Source: JANNRW01 sp031401815
GTDB lineage: Bacteria > Desulfobacterota > Desulfuromonadia > Geobacterales > DSM-12255
Length of the DNA stretch: 9,103 nt
Reading direction: 5' to 3'
NCBI GenBank assembly: GCA_031401815.1
Contig: JANNRW010000394.1
Coordinates: 1-9,103 of the forward strand
Of the stretch, positions 5,509-9,103 are shown in pieces; position 1 is the first letter of the stretch; each line of letters starts with the position of its first letter. Below the pieces are notes generated by a model. The model searched no databases, was not told the origin of the DNA, and saw only the letters and a list, made by a program, of their open reading frames with translations. The translations under genes and the position numbers were made by a program.

Positions 5509-8418
5509 TCACAGCATTTTCCTCAGATACATCCCTGTATACGAACGGGTAACCCTGGCCAGATCTTCGGGCGTTCCGCAGGCAATGATCTCGCCCCCAC
5601 GGTCTCCCCCTTCCGGCCCCAGATCTATCACCCAGTCGGCGCATTTGATGACATCCAGATTATGCTCGATGATGACAATGGTGTTGCCGCCGTCAACCAG
5701 TTTTTTCAGCACCTCCATCAGTTTGGCGATGTCATGGAAATGGAGACCGGTGGTCGGTTCATCAAGGATGTAGATGGTTCTGCCGGTGGCCCTTTTGGAG
5801 AGCTCCTTGGCCAGTTTGACCCGCTGGGCTTCACCCCCCGAAAGGGTGGTGGCTGACTGACCCACTTTGATATACCCCAGACCTACAGCTTCTACCGTCT
5901 GCAATTTGTTCCGGATACGGGGAATATTCTCCATGAACTGGAGCGCCTGGGATACTGTCATATCCAGGATATCGGCAATGCTCTTCCCCTTGTATCTGAC
6001 TTCAAGCGTTTCACGATTGTAGCGCGCCCCTTTGCATATCTCGCAGGTGACAAAAACATCCGGAAGAAAGTGCATCTCGATCTTGATGATGCCGTCACCT
6101 GAGCAGGCTTCGCAGCGCCCCCCCTTCACGTTGAACGAGTAGCGGCCAGGCTTGTAGCCGCGCAGCTTGGATTCCGGGAGCTGGGCAAAAATGTCCCGTA
6201 TGTCCGAAAAGACGCCGGTGTAGGTAGCAGGGTTGGAGCGAGGAGTCCGCCCTATGGGCGACTGGTCGATGTTGATCACCTTGTCGAGGAGCTCAAGCCC
6301 AAGTACATCCTTTACTGCACCTGCCTTTTCACGGCTACGGTAAAGTCGCTGGGAAAGTACCTTGTGAAGGGTATCAATTACGAGTGTTGACTTTCCGGAG
6401 CCGGAGACCCCGGTGACACAGGTCATTACGCCGAGAGGTATCTCCACTGTCAGGTTCTTCAGATTGTTCTCGGTGGCGCCCACAATGGTGATGAATTTCT
6501 TGCATTCGCGCCGAGCCAGGGGGATCTGGATGGCAAGATCGCCGGAAAGATATCTGCCGGTCAGAGAAGCCGGATTTTCCATGATCTCGCGCGGCGTCCC
6601 CTGCGCCACAACTTCACCACCATGCACACCTGCACCCGGCCCCATGTCGATGACATGATCAGCTTCAAGGATGGTCTCTTCGTCATGCTCAACAACCAGA
6701 ACGGTATTGCCGATATCCCGCAGATGCATCAGAGTCATGAGCAGGCGGGCATTATCCCGCTGATGCAGGCCGATTGAAGGTTCATCAAGAATGTAGAGAA
6801 CCCCCACCAGAGAAGAGCCGATCTGCGTAGCCAGACGAATCCGTTGACCCTCCCCACCGGATAGTGTTCCGGCTGTCCGGTCAAGGGAGAGATAATCCAG
6901 CCCGACGTTTACCAGAAAGCCGAGCCGCTCGCGAATCTCTTTCAGGATTCTCCGGGCAATCTCGGCATCTTTTTCCGACAGTTCAAGAGAGGTAAAGAAT
7001 TCAAGCGCATCGCGGATCGGAAAAGCTGTAACCTCACGGATGTTTTTTCCGCCAACTATTACGAAGAGCGACTCTTTTTTCAGTCTTGCCCCTGCGCAGC
7101 TGGGACAAGGCATTATATTCATGAATTTTTCCAGATCTTCCCTGACACTCTCTGATTCACTTTCGCGATAACGTCGCTCCAGATTGTTCAGTACACCCTC
7201 GAACTCCTTGCTGTAGGTATGACGTCTGCCACTATCCTCTTCCCACCAGAATTCGATCTTTTGCCCCTTTGAGCCCCTCAGGATAATCTCTTGTGTCTGA
7301 TGTGGCAGTTCGCGAAAGGGGGTGCGGATATCAAACTTGTAGGCCTTGGCAAGGGCATCCAGAGTCTGATGATACCAGCCGGAAAGCCGCTTTTCCCATG
7401 GGGCAATGGCCCCTTCCCGAAGAGAGAGATCAGGATTTGGAACCACCAGGTCGGCATCGAAATAGTTCCGGGTGCCAAGGCCGGTGCAGTCGGGACAAGC
7501 CCCGTAAGGGTTGTTGAAGGAGAACATACGAGGGGTCATCTCCGGATAGGAGATGCCACACTCTATGCAGGCAAGATTTTCCGAGAAGAGTATGGTGCCT
7601 GTTTCCCCACCCCCACCCTGTCCCTCCCCCTGAAGGGGAGGGTATCCGGAAAGTTCCTCCCCCTTCAAGGGGGAGGTCAGGAGGGGGATGGGACTTGCTC
7701 CGATCAATTGAACTTTGGCTACCCCTTCAGCATGATGCAGGGCAGTCTCGAAAGAGTCGGCCAGGCGCCGCTCTATTCCTGGCTTGACAATGAGGCGATC
7801 TACAACTATGTCGATGTCATGTTTTTTATTCTTGTCCAGAGGAATTTCGTCGGCCAGTTCAAACTGGACCCCATCGACGACGACTCTTGAGAAACCCTCT
7901 TTGCGAAGACTCTGCAACTCCTTCCTGTACTCCCCTTTTCGACCACGGATCAGCGGAGAGAGAAGCTGCAACCTGGTTCCTTCCGGAAAAGCCATTACCT
8001 GATCAACCATCTGTGACACGGTCTGGGCTGTGATCGGTTTGCCGCATTCATAGCAGTAGGGGTTGCCGATCCTGGCAAAAAGAAGCCTCAGGTAATCGTA
8101 AACCTCAGTTACCGTACCTACAGTTGAGCGGGGATTCTTGCTGGTCGTCTTCTGCTCAATGGAGATGGCTGGTGAAAGCCCTTCTATAGACTCAACATCC
8201 GGCTTCTCCATCTGCTCGAGAAACTGCCGCGCATAGGAAGAGAGCGACTCTACGTAGCGGCGCTGCCCTTCAGCATAGATGGTATCGAACGCAAGGGTGG
8301 ACTTGCCCGAACCGGAGATGCCGGTAATGACTACCAGCTTGTCCCGAGGGATCTCCACGTCGATGCATTTAAGGTTGTGCTCGCAGGCACCCTTGATGAT
8401 GATTTTGTCATGCGCCAT
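5509..8418 (-). CDS. uvrA: Excinuclease ABC subunit A
   Basis: UvrA, the damage-recognition ATPase of nucleotide excision repair, which loads UvrB on DNA lesions. This 969-residue protein has both ABC modules. Module 1: Walker A GISGSGKST (33-41), signature LSGGEGQRIRLA (519-530), Walker B LYILDEPSIGLH (541-552). Module 2: Walker A GVSGSGKST (670-678), signature LSGGEAQRVKLA (859-870), Walker B IYILDEPTTGLH (882-893). Zinc ligands are C284/C287 with C308/C311 and C769/C772 with C792/C795. The oddity is residues about 243-272, a Pro/Gly-rich segment encoded by a palindromic repeat between the UvrB-binding region and the first zinc module; the protein is longer than most UvrA (about 940) for that reason. 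The frame is intact and every catalytic motif is present, so it is probably functional. It follows the Cys-rich small gene by 14 bases; the ribosome site is weak (AGGCGAG), which suggests coupling. Confidence 0.98.
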   Translation of the reverse strand: MAHDKIIIKGACEHNLKCIDVEIPRDKLVVITGISGSGKSTLAFDTIYAEGQRRYVESLSSYARQFLEQMEKPDVESIEGLSPAISIEQKTTSKNPRSTVGTVTEVYDYLRLLFARIGNPYCYECGKPITAQTVSQMVDQVMAFPEGTRLQLLSPLIRGRKGEYRKELQSLRKEGFSRVVVDGVQFELADEIPLDKNKKHDIDIVVDRLIVKPGIERRLADSFETALHHAEGVAKVQLIGASPIPLLTSPLKGEELSGYPPLQGEGQGGGGETGTILFSENLACIECGISYPEMTPRMFSFNNPYGACPDCTGLGTRNYFDADLVVPNPDLSLREGAIAPWEKRLSGWYHQTLDALAKAYKFDIRTPFRELPHQTQEIILRGSKGQKIEFWWEEDSGRRHTYSKEFEGVLNNLERRYRESESESVREDLEKFMNIMPCPSCAGARLKKESLFVIVGGKNIREVTAFPIRDALEFFTSLELSEKDAEIARRILKEIRERLGFLVNVGLDYLSLDRTAGTLSGGEGQRIRLATQIGSSLVGVLYILDEPSIGLHQRDNARLLMTLMHLRDIGNTVLVVEHDEETILEADHVIDMGPGAGVHGGEVVAQGTPREIMENPASLTGRYLSGDLAIQIPLARRECKKFITIVGATENNLKNLTVEIPLGVMTCVTGVSGSGKSTLVIDTLHKVLSQRLYRSREKAGAVKDVLGLELLDKVINIDQSPIGRTPRSNPATYTGVFSDIRDIFAQLPESKLRGYKPGRYSFNVKGGRCEACSGDGIIKIEMHFLPDVFVTCEICKGARYNRETLEVRYKGKSIADILDMTVSQALQFMENIPRIRNKLQTVEAVGLGYIKVGQSATTLSGGEAQRVKLAKELSKRATGRTIYILDEPTTGLHFHDIAKLMEVLKKLVDGGNTIVIIEHNLDVIKCADWVIDLGPEGGDRGGEIIACGTPEDLARVTRSYTGMYLRKML
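7605..7692. repeat. Palindromic repeat inserted in frame within uvrA
   Basis: An 88-base GC-rich inverted repeat. The outer arms (about 7605-7642 and 7656-7692) are imperfect complements. Each also forms its own hairpin: CCCTCCCC (7622-7629) with GGGGAGGG (7635-7642), and CCTCCCCCTT (7656-7665) with AAGGGGGAGG (7667-7676). On the uvrA strand it encodes about residues 243-272 (PLLTSPLKGEELSGYPPLQG and a Gly-rich tail) with no stop. The architecture matches short dispersed bacterial repeats; other copies would be expected elsewhere in the genome. Confidence 0.85.
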
Positions 8419-8432
8419 GCAGGTTATCTCGC

Positions 8433-8603
8433 CTATAGCGGCATCGGTTCGCAGACGTTATCAGCGCTGTTTGCCTCTGTGCCGCAGCTGAAACAGACGA
8501 CCGTCGGATTGCTGGTCAGATGCTCAACCTCTTTTGTCATCCCTCTACTTTTCAGTACACAGATATGCCCCAGATGTGTTTCGCCGCATTTACACTTTTC
8601 CAT
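8433..8603 (-). CDS. Small cysteine-rich (zinc-ribbon-like) protein
   Basis: A 56-residue protein of unknown function, below common gene-finder size limits. It begins MEKCKCGETHLGHIC and has VVCFSCGTEA near residues 35-44. Cysteines at 4, 6, 15, 37, 40 and 51, with CxC and CxxC pairs plus H10 and H13, suggest a structural zinc site. The ATG at 8603 has a G-rich Shine-Dalgarno-like GGGGG about 5 bases upstream. It sits 23 bases after the phosphohexomutase stop and 14 bases before the uvrA ATG on the same strand, so the three should be one operon. A link to DNA repair is possible only by position. Confidence 0.7.
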   Translation of the reverse strand: MEKCKCGETHLGHICVLKSRGMTKEVEHLTSNPTVVCFSCGTEANSADNVCEPMPL

Positions 8604-8626
8604 TGACGCCCCCTTTTTCTTGAAAA

Positions 8627-9103
8627 TCAGACCCCTGCTACTGCTCTGCCTGCATCAAGCAGACGTTCCACTTCCGCCAGATCACTTGCCTCGCTGTAAA
8701 GCCTTAAAACCGGTTCTGTTCCGGAAGGCCTTATGAGAAGCCAGTCACCGTTACTGAAAATAAACTTGAAGCCATCTGCAAAATTGGTTGTCGCAACAAC
8801 CCGACCTGCTATTTCGGCAACTCCGCCGCTTTTCATCTGTTCGATCAACTTCTCCTTGGCGCTCTGTTCAATCAGCAGATCGATTCGCCGGTAATAAAAA
8901 TGGCCGATTTCGTCCATGGTTTCATCGAGCATTTCGCGAAGACCCTTGCCGGTCATAGCCATCGCCTCAAGAAGCAGGAGCCCCATCAGGATGCCGTCCC
9001 TCTCCGGGATATGCCCCTTGACTCCAAGCCCTCCGGACTCCTCTCCCCCCATCAGGATGTCGTTGGAGATCATCAGTTCACAAATATGCTTGAACCCTAT
9101 CGG
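8627..9103 (-). CDS. Phosphoglucomutase/phosphomannomutase, C-terminal part (partial)
   Basis: The last 158 residues of an alpha-D-phosphohexomutase, which interconverts hexose 1- and 6-phosphates for sugar-nucleotide and glycogen or cell-envelope metabolism. The gene runs off the right edge, so the N-terminal domains with the catalytic phosphoserine are not seen. Visible motifs are the sugar-binding loop GGEESGGLG, followed by the segment HIPERDGILMG, and the C-terminal phosphate-binding loop RPSGTEPVLRLYSE. Both are intact. Which sugar is preferred (glucose or mannose) cannot be decided from this part. It is the upstream gene of the run leading to uvrA. Confidence 0.93.
   Translation of the reverse strand, partial: PIGFKHICELMISNDILMGGEESGGLGVKGHIPERDGILMGLLLLEAMAMTGKGLREMLDETMDEIGHFYYRRIDLLIEQSAKEKLIEQMKSGGVAEIAGRVVATTNFADGFKFIFSNGDWLLIRPSGTEPVLRLYSEASDLAEVERLLDAGRAVAGV

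Noticed and set aside
7291..7890. Forward open frame of 199 codons inside uvrA
   Set aside because: It is antisense to the well-conserved UvrA zinc and ATPase regions; its length comes from the GC-rich codon pattern and the repeat.

Overview
This window looks like a bacterial chromosome segment from a Geobacter-like member of the Desulfuromonadia. That is a moderate-confidence inference from the style of the UvrA and phosphohexomutase proteins and from the GC-rich hairpin repeats; nothing in the sequence proves the taxon.

There are two halves. The right part (5509-9103) is a conserved housekeeping block read on the minus strand: the 3' end of a phosphoglucomutase/phosphomannomutase gene, then a 56-residue cysteine-rich (zinc-ribbon-like) protein, then uvrA. 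They are tightly spaced (23 and 13 bases) and probably co-transcribed. uvrA carries an in-frame palindromic repeat (about 7605-7692) that adds roughly 30 residues just before the first zinc-binding module.

The left part (1-5484) is accessory in character. From the left it holds a cloverleaf-like palindromic repeat (3-87) and a gene-free stretch with possible eroded repeats. Next is a minus-strand operon (3331 down to 423) of a 68-residue helical protein, an AAA-type P-loop ATPase and a TPR protein, with a good promoter at 3363-3391. The ATPase and TPR genes overlap. The TPR protein has an N-terminal NTPase-like region without a P-loop, so the pair resembles a STAND-type ATPase/TPR machine split over two genes; its role is unknown, and defence or signalling is a guess. 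Upstream of it lies a relic reading frame (3664-3392, minus) interrupted by one amber codon. Diverging to the right is a plus-strand gene for a two-domain protein, which I read as a PIN-like nuclease domain followed by an RNase H-like domain. It is followed by a complete vapBC toxin-antitoxin module with a strong promoter and TTACA-type half-sites. vapC and uvrA converge with only 24 bases between them.

The strongest candidates for undescribed biology are the ATPase/TPR/small-protein operon, the PIN-like/RNase H-like protein and the repeat-derived insertion in UvrA. The vapBC module and the phosphohexomutase are ordinary family members.
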